Below, piece by piece: positions 27,601 to 36,393 of a stretch of DNA of 64,000 nucleotides. The notes below the pieces were generated by a model, which was given only the letters and a program-made list of their open reading frames with translations, was not told the origin of the DNA and did not search any database. Both the position numbers and the translations under genes were made by a program. Position 1 is the stretch's first letter. Each line of letters opens with the position of its first letter. Source of the DNA: Castellaniella hirudinis (GTDB lineage Bacteria; Pseudomonadota; Gammaproteobacteria; Burkholderiales; Burkholderiaceae_B). The DNA is taken from assembly GCF_042651965.1 (NCBI RefSeq), contig NZ_JBHSDY010000003.1, forward strand, positions 62,001 through 126,000. Reading direction: 5' to 3'.

Positions 27601-29181
27601 TTAGGCGGTGTGCAGGGCCGGTTCGGCGGCGAGGCCGAAGTCTTCGGGGAAGTGGCGCAGGGCGGACAGCACCGGATAGGGGGTCATGCCGCCCAGCGCG
27701 CACAGGGATCCGGCCATCATGGTGTCGCACAGGTCGTGCAGGAGTTCGGCGCGGGCTTCGCGGTCCTGGCCGTCGCGGATCGCGCGGATGACCTCGGTGC
27801 CGCGCACCGAGCCGATGCGACAGGGCGTGCATTTGCCGCAGGATTCAATGGCGCAGAATTCCATGGCGTATTCAGCCAGGGCGGCCATGTCGGCCGTGTC
27901 GTCGAAGGCCACCACGCCGCCGTGACCCAGCATGGCGGAAATGGCGATGAAGGCCTCGTAGTCCAGCGGCGTGTCCCATTGGGATTCGGGCAGGTAGGCG
28001 CCCAGCGGGCCGCCCACCTGGATCGCACGCAGCGGCCGGCCGGAGGCGCTGCCGCCGCCGAAGTCGAACAGCAGCTCGCGCAGCGTCAGGCCGAAGGCTT
28101 TTTCGACCAGGCCGCCGTGGCGGATATTGCCCGCCAGTTGGAAGGGCAGGGTGCCCCGGGACCGGCCCATGCCGAAGTCGCGGTAGGCATTCGCCCCCTG
28201 GGCGAGGATGAAGGGCGCCGTGGCCAGGGAGATGACGTTGTTGATCACGGTGGGACAGCCGAACAGGCCGCGCACGGCGGGCAGCGGCGGCTTGGCGCGC
28301 ACCAGGCCCCGGCGGCCTTCCAGGCTTTCGAGCAGCGAGGTTTCTTCGCCGCAGATGTAGGCGCCCGCGCCGCGCCGCAGTTCGATGTCGAAGGCGCGGC
28401 CCGAGCCCTGGATGTCGTCGCCCAGCCAGCCGGCCTCGCGCGCGGCCTGCAGGGCACCCGTCAGGATGCGTTCGGCCTGGGGATATTCGGAGCGGACGTA
28501 GAGATAGCCGCGTGTGGCGCCCACGGCCAGGCCGGCGATCGTCATGCCCTCGATCAGGGCATAGGGGTCGCCTTCCATCAGCATGCGGTCGGAGAACGTG
28601 CCCGAATCGCCTTCGTCGGCGTTGCAGACGATGTATTTCTGCTCGGCCGGCGTTTGCAGCACGGTGCGCCATTTGATGCCGGTGGGAAAGGCGGCGCCGC
28701 CGCGGCCGCGCAAGCCGGATTCGGTCACGATGTCGACGATGGCCCCGGGCGTCATGCCCAGCGCCTTGCCCAGCCCGGCGAAGCCGCCATGGGCCTGGTA
28801 GTCGGGGATGCTGAGCGGGTCGATCAGGCCGACCCGGGCGAAGGTCAGGCGTTCTTGTTTCTTCAGAAAGGGGATGTCTTCGGTCGGGCCGTGGCACAGG
28901 GGATGGTGCGTGCCGTCCGGCGTGTTCGGGGCGCCGTCCGGCCAGGCCGCGTCCAGGATGGCCGGGACGTCTTCCGGCGTCACGGGGCCGTAGGCGATCC
29001 GTCCGGCGGGCGTGGCGATCTCGACCAGGGGTTCGAGCCAGTGCAGGCCGCGCGAGCCGTTGCGCACGAGGCGCAGGCCCAGGCCGCGTCGGGCGGCTTC
29101 GGCGCGGAAGGCATCGGCCACGGCGTCGGCCCCCATGGCCAGCGCGGCGGTGTCCAGCGGGACGTAGAGGATTCGTTCCAT
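27601..29181 (-). CDS. fdsB: Formate dehydrogenase diaphorase subunit FdsB
   Basis: A 526-residue NuoF-like flavoprotein with a short NuoE/thioredoxin-like N-terminal extension. FMN/NADH-binding motifs RGRGGAAFPTG, CNADEGDSGTFSDR and GAGAYICGEETSLLESLEG are present. The [4Fe-4S] ligands are in ESCGKCTPCRIG plus a later Cys in GSLCALGG. It passes electrons from FdsA to NAD+. The start at 29181 (MERILYVPLD) is two bases from the fdsG stop. Confidence 0.95.
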   Translation of the reverse strand: MERILYVPLDTAALAMGADAVADAFRAEAARRGLGLRLVRNGSRGLHWLEPLVEIATPAGRIAYGPVTPEDVPAILDAAWPDGAPNTPDGTHHPLCHGPTEDIPFLKKQERLTFARVGLIDPLSIPDYQAHGGFAGLGKALGMTPGAIVDIVTESGLRGRGGAAFPTGIKWRTVLQTPAEQKYIVCNADEGDSGTFSDRMLMEGDPYALIEGMTIAGLAVGATRGYLYVRSEYPQAERILTGALQAAREAGWLGDDIQGSGRAFDIELRRGAGAYICGEETSLLESLEGRRGLVRAKPPLPAVRGLFGCPTVINNVISLATAPFILAQGANAYRDFGMGRSRGTLPFQLAGNIRHGGLVEKAFGLTLRELLFDFGGGSASGRPLRAIQVGGPLGAYLPESQWDTPLDYEAFIAISAMLGHGGVVAFDDTADMAALAEYAMEFCAIESCGKCTPCRIGSVRGTEVIRAIRDGQDREARAELLHDLCDTMMAGSLCALGGMTPYPVLSALRHFPEDFGLAAEPALHTA

Positions 29182-29183
29182 GT

Positions 29184-29669
29184 TCAGGCCTCCCGCGCTG
29201 CGGCCAGCAGGGCGTCCAGTTTTTCGGGGGTGACGCGCGCGTGGGGGCGGCCGTCGAGCATGACGGCCGGTGACTGGGCGCACAAGCCGAGGCAGTACAC
29301 CGGCGCCAGCGAGACCTCGCCGGCCGCTTCGGCGGCGACGCGCGCCTGGGCGTGTTCGTACAGCGCGTTGCCGCCACAGGCCTGACAGGATTCGGCGCGG
29401 CAGACTTCGAGCTGCGTACGCGCGGGCGGCGTGGTGCGGAAATGGCCGTAGAAGCTGATCACGCCATGGACCTCGGCGCGGGATCGCTGCAGGGCGGCGG
29501 CGATTTGCGGCACAGCCGGTTCGGGGATCCAGCCCAGGGCGTCCTGCACGTCGTGCAGGATCGGCAGCAGGGCGCCGGGACGGCCGGCGTGCCGGGCCAG
29601 GATGTCCCGCACCAGGAGCGAATCGGCGTCGTGCGGGGCTGCGTCGGCATCGGACCGGATGGTGTCCAT
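29184..29669 (-). CDS. fdsG: Formate dehydrogenase gamma subunit FdsG
   Basis: A 161-residue NuoE-like [2Fe-2S] protein. The cluster ligands appear in CRAESCQACGG and YCLGLCAQSPA. ATG 29669 (MDTIRSDADA) is preferred because GGAG lies 8 bases upstream; in-frame starts at 29702 and 29711 lack this. It opens the fdsGBACD operon, whose promoter should lie in the AT-rich region just upstream. Confidence 0.93.
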   Translation of the reverse strand: MDTIRSDADAAPHDADSLLVRDILARHAGRPGALLPILHDVQDALGWIPEPAVPQIAAALQRSRAEVHGVISFYGHFRTTPPARTQLEVCRAESCQACGGNALYEHAQARVAAEAAGEVSLAPVYCLGLCAQSPAVMLDGRPHARVTPEKLDALLAAAREA

Positions 29670-29867
29670 GGCTTTGTCTCCGGGCGCATGATCGGCGGGC
29701 ATGCGCGGCAATAATAGGTTTATTTATGCATATATGATTCAGTGCCGTGCATTCACTCTACTCTTGAAAATAATTTGATTTCAATAAGATAATAAAAACA
29801 TATTTAGGGCAGGGTCATATTTTTATATGTAATTGAATTCATATTAATAAGCCTTTCAGGAGACAGA
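29670..29867. promoter_or_regulatory. AT-rich divergent control region of the fds operon
   Basis: About 160 bases here are strongly AT-rich in an otherwise high-GC window. Two inverted repeats stand out: TTGAAA-N9-TTTCAA (29764-29784) and CATAT-TTTT-ATATG (29816-29829). They are candidate operators for the divergent regulator. AT-rich promoter islands like this are also common targets of nucleoid proteins. Confidence 0.55.
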
Positions 29868-30971
29868 ATGGCGGTTTACCGATTCAAACCCCGGCTGCAT
29901 TCCGAATGGGTCCTGGAAAAGCAATCCGGGGAAATACTGCCCATGGGCGACGTGCTGCGGCTGTTGGCCGCCGTCGATGAGCATGGTCATATTTCGGGGG
30001 CCTGTCAGGCGCGCGGGATCTCCTATCGCCATGCCTGGGGCATCCTGCGCAAGGCCGAAGCCGAATTTCAGGCGCCGCTGATCGAGACGTCCCGACGGCG
30101 CGGTTCGCGCCTGACCAGCTTCGCGCAGCATCTGTTGTGGGCCAACCGGCGCATCGACGCGCGCCTGGCGCCGACCTTCGAAAGCCTGGCCTCCGAGCTG
30201 CAGGAAGAATTGCAGCGCCTGTATTCCGAGGAAATGTCCGTGCTGCGCCTGCATGCCAGCCACGGCTTCGCCGTCGAGGGCCTGATGCGCCTGGCCAACG
30301 GCCAGGACATGCTGCCGCTGGAACTGCGCTATCGCACCGGGATCGAGGCGCTGGCCTCGCTGGATCGCGGGGAATGCGATCTGGCGGGCTTCCAGGTGCC
30401 GGTGGCGGAATACGAAAAGCCGATCCTGCAGCACTATCTGCGCTGGCTCGATCCGGACCGCATGCTGCTCTTGCATCTGGCCGAGCGCAACACGGGGCTG
30501 TTCGTGCAGCCCGGCAATCCGAAGCACATCCTGTCGGCCAGCGATCTGGCGCGCCCGGACGTGCGTTTCGTGAACCGGCAGATCGGCTCCAGCACGCGCT
30601 ATCTGGTGCATCTGATGCTGGAGAGCCTGGGCATCGACCCGCAAGACGTCACCGGCTTCGACAGCGGGGAATTCACGCACATGGCCATCGCCGCCCACAT
30701 CGCCAGCGGCATGGCTGACGTCGGCATCGGCGTCGAGACCGCCGCCTGGCGCTGCGGGCTGGAATTCGTGCCGCTGGCGCGGGAACGCTATTTCTTCGGC
30801 ATCAACAAGGATCTGGTCGGCACCCAGTCGCTGCAGCGCTTGCTGGACCTGATGAACGGGGACGCGTACCAGGCTTACGTCCGGGATCTGGTGGGCTACG
30901 ACTGCAGCCTGATGGGCCAGGTCCAGACCCTGGAACAGGCTTTCGGGCCGGAATTCGCCGGCAGGCGCTGA
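29868..30971 (+). CDS. ModE-like HTH plus PBP-domain regulator of formate dehydrogenase (FdsR-like)
   Basis: A 367-residue regulator. Residues 15-100 are a LysR/ModE-type winged helix (ISGACQARGISYRHAWGILRKAE). Residues 130-350 are a periplasmic-binding-protein-like sensor (LRLHASHGFAVEGLMRLA; DVGIGVETAAWRCGLEF), as in proteins that bind oxyanions or molybdopterin-related ligands. It is divergent from fdsGBACD in the same layout as fdsR in Cupriavidus, so it most likely controls that operon. Candidate ligands are formate, molybdate or tungstate, but the sequence does not decide. Start ATG 29868 has AGGAGA upstream. Confidence 0.82.
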   Translation: MAVYRFKPRLHSEWVLEKQSGEILPMGDVLRLLAAVDEHGHISGACQARGISYRHAWGILRKAEAEFQAPLIETSRRRGSRLTSFAQHLLWANRRIDARLAPTFESLASELQEELQRLYSEEMSVLRLHASHGFAVEGLMRLANGQDMLPLELRYRTGIEALASLDRGECDLAGFQVPVAEYEKPILQHYLRWLDPDRMLLLHLAERNTGLFVQPGNPKHILSASDLARPDVRFVNRQIGSSTRYLVHLMLESLGIDPQDVTGFDSGEFTHMAIAAHIASGMADVGIGVETAAWRCGLEFVPLARERYFFGINKDLVGTQSLQRLLDLMNGDAYQAYVRDLVGYDCSLMGQVQTLEQAFGPEFAGRR

Positions 30972-31029
30972 GCGCCGCGGCCGCCGGGGCGTGGTCCGGC
31001 GGGCGGCGTTTCGGGATGCGGGGCCGTGT

Positions 31030-34000
31030 TCAGTGCAGCGAGAAGTCCACGCGTGTGGCCGGGCCGTCGTCTTCGATGCCGTCTGCGTCGGGCTTGGGCG
31101 CGACGAGGAAGACCCGGTCGGTCAGATCGGGGGCGTCGGCCATGATCTGCTCGTACACCGCTTGCGCGCGGGCCTCGGCCAATGCGGCCAGAGGCTGTTT
31201 GCCCAGCGGGGCGGCCGCCAGCAGCAAGGCGTTCATCTGCTCGGGCGGCAGCGATTTGGCGATGCCGATGGCGTTGCGCGGCTTGTCCTTGATCTTGGTG
31301 TCGCCATAGACCTTTTCCAGGTACTTGGCGCGGTCTGCGTCGGTCAGTGTGATGCCGGCGGCATCGGCTTGCTTGCCGCGTCCGCCGGTGTCGCGGGCCT
31401 TGGCGGCGCGGATCTTGTCGTCCACCCAGACCTGGCGCAGCCCGGCCTCGTCGGCCTGGGGATCGGCGCGGCCGATGATGTCCATCTTCAGCGCGGGGCG
31501 GTCGCTCAGCGCCTTGACCAGCGTGGCGATATTCGATTTTGCCGTGTCGTCGAGCGTGGCGATGCCCGGTGCGAAATCGATGCGCGACAGATCCTCGCCG
31601 CCGCCGAAGGCGGAGGCCAGCAGCCTGAAGGGCGCAGTCACCGCCTTGGTGATCGTGTTCACGATCACCTGCACGATGATGCCGCCGATCGAAAACTGCG
31701 GATCGTCCAGCGAACCGGCGATCGGCAGATTGATGTCGATATTGCCATTGGCGTCCTTCAGCAGGGCGACGGCCAGCAGCACCGGCAGCTTGAGCGCGTC
31801 GGGACTGTCGGACGGTTTGCCGAAGGTCAGTTGGTTGAGCAGCACCTTGTTGCCGGCCTGCAGGGCGCGATCCTTGATCTGGTAGTGCAGGTCCACCGAC
31901 AGTTTGCCGCGTTCGATGGCGTAGCCGACGTACTTGGACGAATAGGTGGTGAAGCGGGGCAGGTCCACGCCCTTGGCGGAGGCATTCAGGTCCAGCGCCA
32001 GGTAGCGTGCGAACGGCTGCACCGTGCCCGAGACGGACAGCGGCGCGGTGCCGTAGACGCGGCCCGTGACGCGGACCTTGGCCGGCGCAGGCCGGGTCGA
32101 GGACACCGCCGTAAGCGTGCCTTCGATGGCCGAGAGTTCGGCGCGGTAGTTGGGCCGCACGAAATGGTCGTTGAAGATCATGCGGCCGCGCTTGAGCGTG
32201 ACGCTGTTGATCGAGATGTCGGGCGCGCTGGTCGGCGGGGCCTTTGGGGTCTTGGCCTGCGCCGCGCCGGCCGCGTGGGTGCGGCGGGTCTGCGTGTCCT
32301 GGGTGATGGAGCCGGCGGCCGTGCCCTTGTCCACCAGAATGTCCATCACGTTCAGGCGTGCATTGCTGTTGAGCAGGATGTCGCCGTAGAAGTCGTCCAG
32401 CAGAATGTCGCCCAGATTCAGCCCGATCTTCGGTCCCGCCACCGACACGTGCATTTTGTTCAGGCCCAGATGCTTCCAGTTCAGGAACGCGGCCTTGTTG
32501 ACGCGGTCCTGCAGGTCCAGGCCATCGACTTGAACGGCGCCGCGCCAGTCCGCCCGCATCGGCTTGCCGTCCTGCGCCGGGGCGAATTCGGCCTGGCCGC
32601 GCGCGCCCAGGTTCACGCTGCGCACAGTGGCATTCAGGCTGGACGCGACATAGGGCGCCAGAGAGGCCGCGTCGAATCTGGACAGGTCGACCGAGGTCTT
32701 GAGCGTCAGCGGCTGCGCCGTCAGGGTGCCGTCGAGCGCCAGCGTGCCGTGTTTCTGGAGACCCTCGGCCCGCAGGGTAAAGTGCGTCGGTTCGGCGTCC
32801 AGGGCCAGCCGGTCGGCCGTCAAGGCCAGCGAGCCCATGGACAGATCCACGCCGGGCTTGACGGAGGTATCGCGCGCGGCAAGCTGCTGCAGGCCGAGTT
32901 TCACCTCGTGGGCCTCGATCCGGGCATCGCTTACGGCGATGCGACCTGCCAGGCTCAGCCGGCCGTCCTGCAGTTCGATGGGGGTGTAATGGCGCACGGC
33001 CGCCGCGAACGGCGCCAGCGCAAGATGCGCCAGGTCGACCTGTGCCTGGACCGACAGGGGCTGCAGCACGATCGGCGCCTGGACCCGCAAGGCGCCGCCG
33101 TCCTGGCTGTGGTCCATGCTCAAGCGGGCTTGCATGGGCTGATCCGCGGCCTGCGGCCAGGTGATGTGCTCGACCTCGGCGCTCAGGCCGTCCAGCGGAT
33201 AGTCCAGACCGCTGGGATCGTCGCGCAGATGCACGGCGCCGGCCTCGAGCTTGAAGGCGCCGAGGGCGATCTTCCAGGCGGGGGCGGCGGGTTGGGCCGG
33301 GGCTTTGGCGGTTTGCGGTGGCGTGCCGGGTGCGGCGGCTGGTGTGTCGTTGGGTGTGTCGCTGGCCGGTGCCGGGGCGGGCGAGACGGGATCGGCGGAT
33401 TCGGGCTCGGTCGATGTGTCGGCAGCAGCAGGTTCGGGTGCTGTGGATTCAGCCGCAGCCGGTTGGGCCTCGGCAGTCGTGCCGGATACCGGATCGGCCG
33501 GCGCGGATTCTTCCAGTTTGGCGAAGCCCTCGGCCACGCGTTGCCAGTTCAGTTGCTGGGCGTCGTGGTGCGCTTCCACCTGCGGTTTCGTCAGCGTCAC
33601 CGTGTCCATGGACACCGTGCGAGCATCCAGATCGAGCGCCAGCCCCTCGGCCTGCAGATTGTCCCAGGCCAGCAGCGGCGCCCCGGAGGTTTCGGTCACG
33701 TCCAGTTGGCGCAGGCCCAGGCCGCCCTGCACACGGATGCGCGGCATCGCGCCGGGCGGCTGTTCGAACAGCACCTCCAGCTTGGAATCCAGCAGGGCGC
33801 TCTTGACCTTGACCGGCAGGGGCAGCGGCCAGAAGTCCGCCCATTTGTCGAGCGCCACACCGTCCAGCGTCACGTCCAGCGTGGACGTGGGCACCTTCTC
33901 GAATGGCCGCGCCGTGCCGCTCAGGTCAAAGGGGCTGCCGTTGATGCGCAGATGCAGCGCGGGCTGCACGTCGATGTCGGTGGCGTAACTGAGCGAAGAC

Positions 34001-34575
34001 AGAAAGGGAATGCCCAGCTTGATCTCGTCGACCGTCTGTTGGCGGCCGGTGACCTGGTCATCCAGGCGGATCACGCCGTCTGTCAGTGACAGATTGTTCA
34101 GGGAAAAGCGTGGCGGTCCGGCGTCGGCCGATTCGGGTTCGGCAGGTTGTTCAGCGGCGCGCGCGGCCAGCCGGTCCACGATGTCGGAAAAGTTGAAGCG
34201 TGCAACGTCCTGGCGCACCAGCGCGATCCGGGGCCGGTCGATGTGGATCCGGTCGACCACCGGTGCGAACACCGCGAGGGACCGCCAGGCCACGCGCAGG
34301 TCGAGCTCGCCGATTTCAAGCAGCGGTTCGGACTGGGGCTGTTCGATGACGAGATCCTGCGCGCGCAGCGCCAGCGTGAAGGGATTGAAGCGGATCTCGC
34401 CCACCTGCACCGGGCGGCCCAGCAATTCGGAGACGTCCTGGGTCAGCGCGCTGCGCACGGCTTTGGGCACCAGCCAGGCCGCCAGCGCGGCCAGCACCAG
34501 CAGCGTCAGCACGGTGCCTGCCAGGATCTTGAGCATTTTCCGGCTGGGCTTCAACGCGGGCATCCGCAACGGCAT
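31030..34575 (-). CDS. Large AsmA-like DUF748 family envelope protein
   Basis: A 1181-residue protein with one N-terminal membrane helix (about 15-35) and a long periplasmic part built of AsmA/DUF748-type beta repeats, for example LLGRPVQVGEIRFNPFTLAL. Related proteins (YhdP, TamB, AsmA) bridge the periplasm and move phospholipids or assemble outer-membrane parts. A Pro/Ala/Glu/Thr-rich low-complexity insert lies at about residues 360-435. The C-terminal region ISFAPG-like IDFAPGIATLDDTAK resembles an OmpA-type peptidoglycan-binding segment. The start at 34575 has AGGAG 9 bases upstream. It converges on the FdsR-like gene. Confidence 0.82.
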   Translation of the reverse strand: MPLRMPALKPSRKMLKILAGTVLTLLVLAALAAWLVPKAVRSALTQDVSELLGRPVQVGEIRFNPFTLALRAQDLVIEQPQSEPLLEIGELDLRVAWRSLAVFAPVVDRIHIDRPRIALVRQDVARFNFSDIVDRLAARAAEQPAEPESADAGPPRFSLNNLSLTDGVIRLDDQVTGRQQTVDEIKLGIPFLSSLSYATDIDVQPALHLRINGSPFDLSGTARPFEKVPTSTLDVTLDGVALDKWADFWPLPLPVKVKSALLDSKLEVLFEQPPGAMPRIRVQGGLGLRQLDVTETSGAPLLAWDNLQAEGLALDLDARTVSMDTVTLTKPQVEAHHDAQQLNWQRVAEGFAKLEESAPADPVSGTTAEAQPAAAESTAPEPAAADTSTEPESADPVSPAPAPASDTPNDTPAAAPGTPPQTAKAPAQPAAPAWKIALGAFKLEAGAVHLRDDPSGLDYPLDGLSAEVEHITWPQAADQPMQARLSMDHSQDGGALRVQAPIVLQPLSVQAQVDLAHLALAPFAAAVRHYTPIELQDGRLSLAGRIAVSDARIEAHEVKLGLQQLAARDTSVKPGVDLSMGSLALTADRLALDAEPTHFTLRAEGLQKHGTLALDGTLTAQPLTLKTSVDLSRFDAASLAPYVASSLNATVRSVNLGARGQAEFAPAQDGKPMRADWRGAVQVDGLDLQDRVNKAAFLNWKHLGLNKMHVSVAGPKIGLNLGDILLDDFYGDILLNSNARLNVMDILVDKGTAAGSITQDTQTRRTHAAGAAQAKTPKAPPTSAPDISINSVTLKRGRMIFNDHFVRPNYRAELSAIEGTLTAVSSTRPAPAKVRVTGRVYGTAPLSVSGTVQPFARYLALDLNASAKGVDLPRFTTYSSKYVGYAIERGKLSVDLHYQIKDRALQAGNKVLLNQLTFGKPSDSPDALKLPVLLAVALLKDANGNIDINLPIAGSLDDPQFSIGGIIVQVIVNTITKAVTAPFRLLASAFGGGEDLSRIDFAPGIATLDDTAKSNIATLVKALSDRPALKMDIIGRADPQADEAGLRQVWVDDKIRAAKARDTGGRGKQADAAGITLTDADRAKYLEKVYGDTKIKDKPRNAIGIAKSLPPEQMNALLLAAAPLGKQPLAALAEARAQAVYEQIMADAPDLTDRVFLVAPKPDADGIEDDGPATRVDFSLH

Positions 34576-34741
34576 GGCATGCGCTCCTGGCAGGGTTTGT
34601 TTTTGTGTGTGGTGTCGGACCGCGCGCATGGGTGTCGCGCTTTGTCGTTGGCTTGTCCTCATTATCCCCGCCGGGTTCCGGTGCGTCTATCGGGGCGGGC
34701 GGAGCTTTGCGTTTTTTTACGATGTGGGGTGGGCGGACCCG

Positions 34742-36370
34742 TCAGCTTGCCGGACTGCCGGCATCCGCGAGGATCAGGTCGGACGCTTTTTCGCCCACCA
34801 TGATGGCGGCTGCATTGGTGTTGCCCGAGACCAGCGAGGGGAAGATAGAGGCGTCCGCAATCCGCAGGCTGTCGATGCCGTGCACCCGCAGCCGGTGATC
34901 GACCACGCTGGTCCCCGGCTCGGGGCCCATGCGGCAGGACGAGCAGGCGTGAAAAACACTCCAGGCGCTGGCGCGGATGTTCTGGATGAGCTGTTCGTCG
35001 TTGACGCAGTCCGCGCCGGGGTGGATCTCCCGGGCGATGATGTCTCTGAGCGCGGGCGCCCCGGCCAGCCGGCGGATGAATCTGACGCCTCGCAGCAGGG
35101 CTTGCAGATCGCGGTCGTCAGCCAGATAGTTGGGCTGTATCCTGGGTGCTGCGTGTGGATCGCCGGACCGGATGTGGACGGTGCCCCTGGAATAAGGGCG
35201 GCAGTTCGAGACGCCCAGCAGGAAGGCGGGGAACGGGTCCGGGTTCATCAGGGGCCGTGTGCCGGCGGGCGCCCGGGTGTAGCTGACCGGAGAAAAATAG
35301 AGCTGCATGTCGGGCTGGGCCAGTTCGGGATCCGTCTTGAAGAATCCGCCGCCCTGGTTGATGCTCAGGCCCAGGGGGCCTCGGCGGAACAACAGGTAGG
35401 CCAGCCCCGCCCGCAGCTTTCCCCACCAGGGATTCAGGTCGTTGTTCAGGGTTCTCAGCCGGCTTTCAAACAGGTAATCGACGCCGAGATGGTCCTGCAG
35501 ATTGGCGCCGACGGCAGGGTTGTCAGAGAGGACCGCGATTCCCTGGGGGGCCAGCACGCCGCGCGGACCGATGCCGGAAAGTTGCAGAAGCTGCGGCGTG
35601 TTGACGGCGCCGCAGCTCAGGATGACTTCCCGATGGGCCCGGGCCTGGTGGATGCGGCCGTGCCGTTCGTATTCCAGGCCGATGGCTCGCCGGCCGTCGA
35701 ACAGCACGCGCGTGGCGTGGGCATGTGTCCGGATGGTCAGGTTGCGGCGACCCGCTGCCGGACGCAGGTACGCCTTGGCTGCGGACATGCGAAAGCCGTT
35801 CTTGACCGTAAGCTGGTAAGGACCGACGCCATCCTGATGCGCGCCGTTGAAGTCCGGGTTGTAGCGCATGCCGACCTGCATGCCGGCCTGCAGATAGTGC
35901 TGGCAGAGCGGGTGGAGCGCCCCGGAGACGTCTGAAACGTACAGGGGGCCGTCCGTGCCGCGATAACCGGGCTCGCCGGTCTGGCAGGTTTCCATCTTCT
36001 TGAAGTACGGGAGGACGTCCGCATAGCTCCACCCCGGGTTGCCGGCGGCGGCCCAGGCGTCGTAATCCAGCGCATTGCCGCGAATGAAGACCATGGCGTT
36101 GATCGAGCTGGAGCCGCCCAGCACGCGTCCCCTGGGCCAGTAGCTGGGTGTGCCGTTCAGGCCCGGCACGGGTTCGGTCAGGTATCGCCAGTTGACGGCT
36201 TCCTGGTAGTAGGTCTTGCCATAGCCGATGGGGACCTGCACCCAGAATCGCCGGTCGCTGCCGCCGGCCTCGAGCAGCAGGACCCGGTGGCGTCCGTCCG
36301 CGCTCAGGCGGTTGGCCAGTACGCATCCGGCCGAACCTGCGCCGACGATGATGTAGTCGTATTGGTCCAT
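34742..36370 (-). CDS. GMC-family FAD oxidoreductase (choline-dehydrogenase-like)
   Basis: A 542-residue flavoprotein. The N-terminal FAD motif is IIVGAGSAGCVLANRL, the GMC signature GRVLGGSSSINAM is present, and the catalytic His and cluster-like C-terminus appear in HACSSCRMG. The family oxidises alcohols such as choline, glucose, PEG or long-chain alcohols. It is the third gene of an operon with an aldehyde dehydrogenase and an enolase-superfamily enzyme, which suggests alcohol to aldehyde to acid oxidation. The substrate is not established. ATG 36370 is the natural start; the frame is open upstream but only as an overlap of the ALDH gene. Confidence 0.88.
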   Translation of the reverse strand: MDQYDYIIVGAGSAGCVLANRLSADGRHRVLLLEAGGSDRRFWVQVPIGYGKTYYQEAVNWRYLTEPVPGLNGTPSYWPRGRVLGGSSSINAMVFIRGNALDYDAWAAAGNPGWSYADVLPYFKKMETCQTGEPGYRGTDGPLYVSDVSGALHPLCQHYLQAGMQVGMRYNPDFNGAHQDGVGPYQLTVKNGFRMSAAKAYLRPAAGRRNLTIRTHAHATRVLFDGRRAIGLEYERHGRIHQARAHREVILSCGAVNTPQLLQLSGIGPRGVLAPQGIAVLSDNPAVGANLQDHLGVDYLFESRLRTLNNDLNPWWGKLRAGLAYLLFRRGPLGLSINQGGGFFKTDPELAQPDMQLYFSPVSYTRAPAGTRPLMNPDPFPAFLLGVSNCRPYSRGTVHIRSGDPHAAPRIQPNYLADDRDLQALLRGVRFIRRLAGAPALRDIIAREIHPGADCVNDEQLIQNIRASAWSVFHACSSCRMGPEPGTSVVDHRLRVHGIDSLRIADASIFPSLVSGNTNAAAIMVGEKASDLILADAGSPAS

Positions 36371-36393
36371 GCGCGTGTCCGGGTCCGTGGCCT

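Noticed and set aside
24516..27791. A 1091-residue open frame on the plus strand opposite fdsA
   Set aside because: It mirrors the codons of a clearly real iron-sulfur and molybdenum enzyme. Its product is His/Gly/Gln-rich with no recognisable domain. Long antisense frames are expected in high-GC DNA.
30991..34089. A 1032-residue frame opposite the DUF748 gene
   Set aside because: The minus-strand protein has coherent AsmA-like repeats and a membrane anchor. The plus-strand product is Arg/Gly/Gln-rich with no domain.
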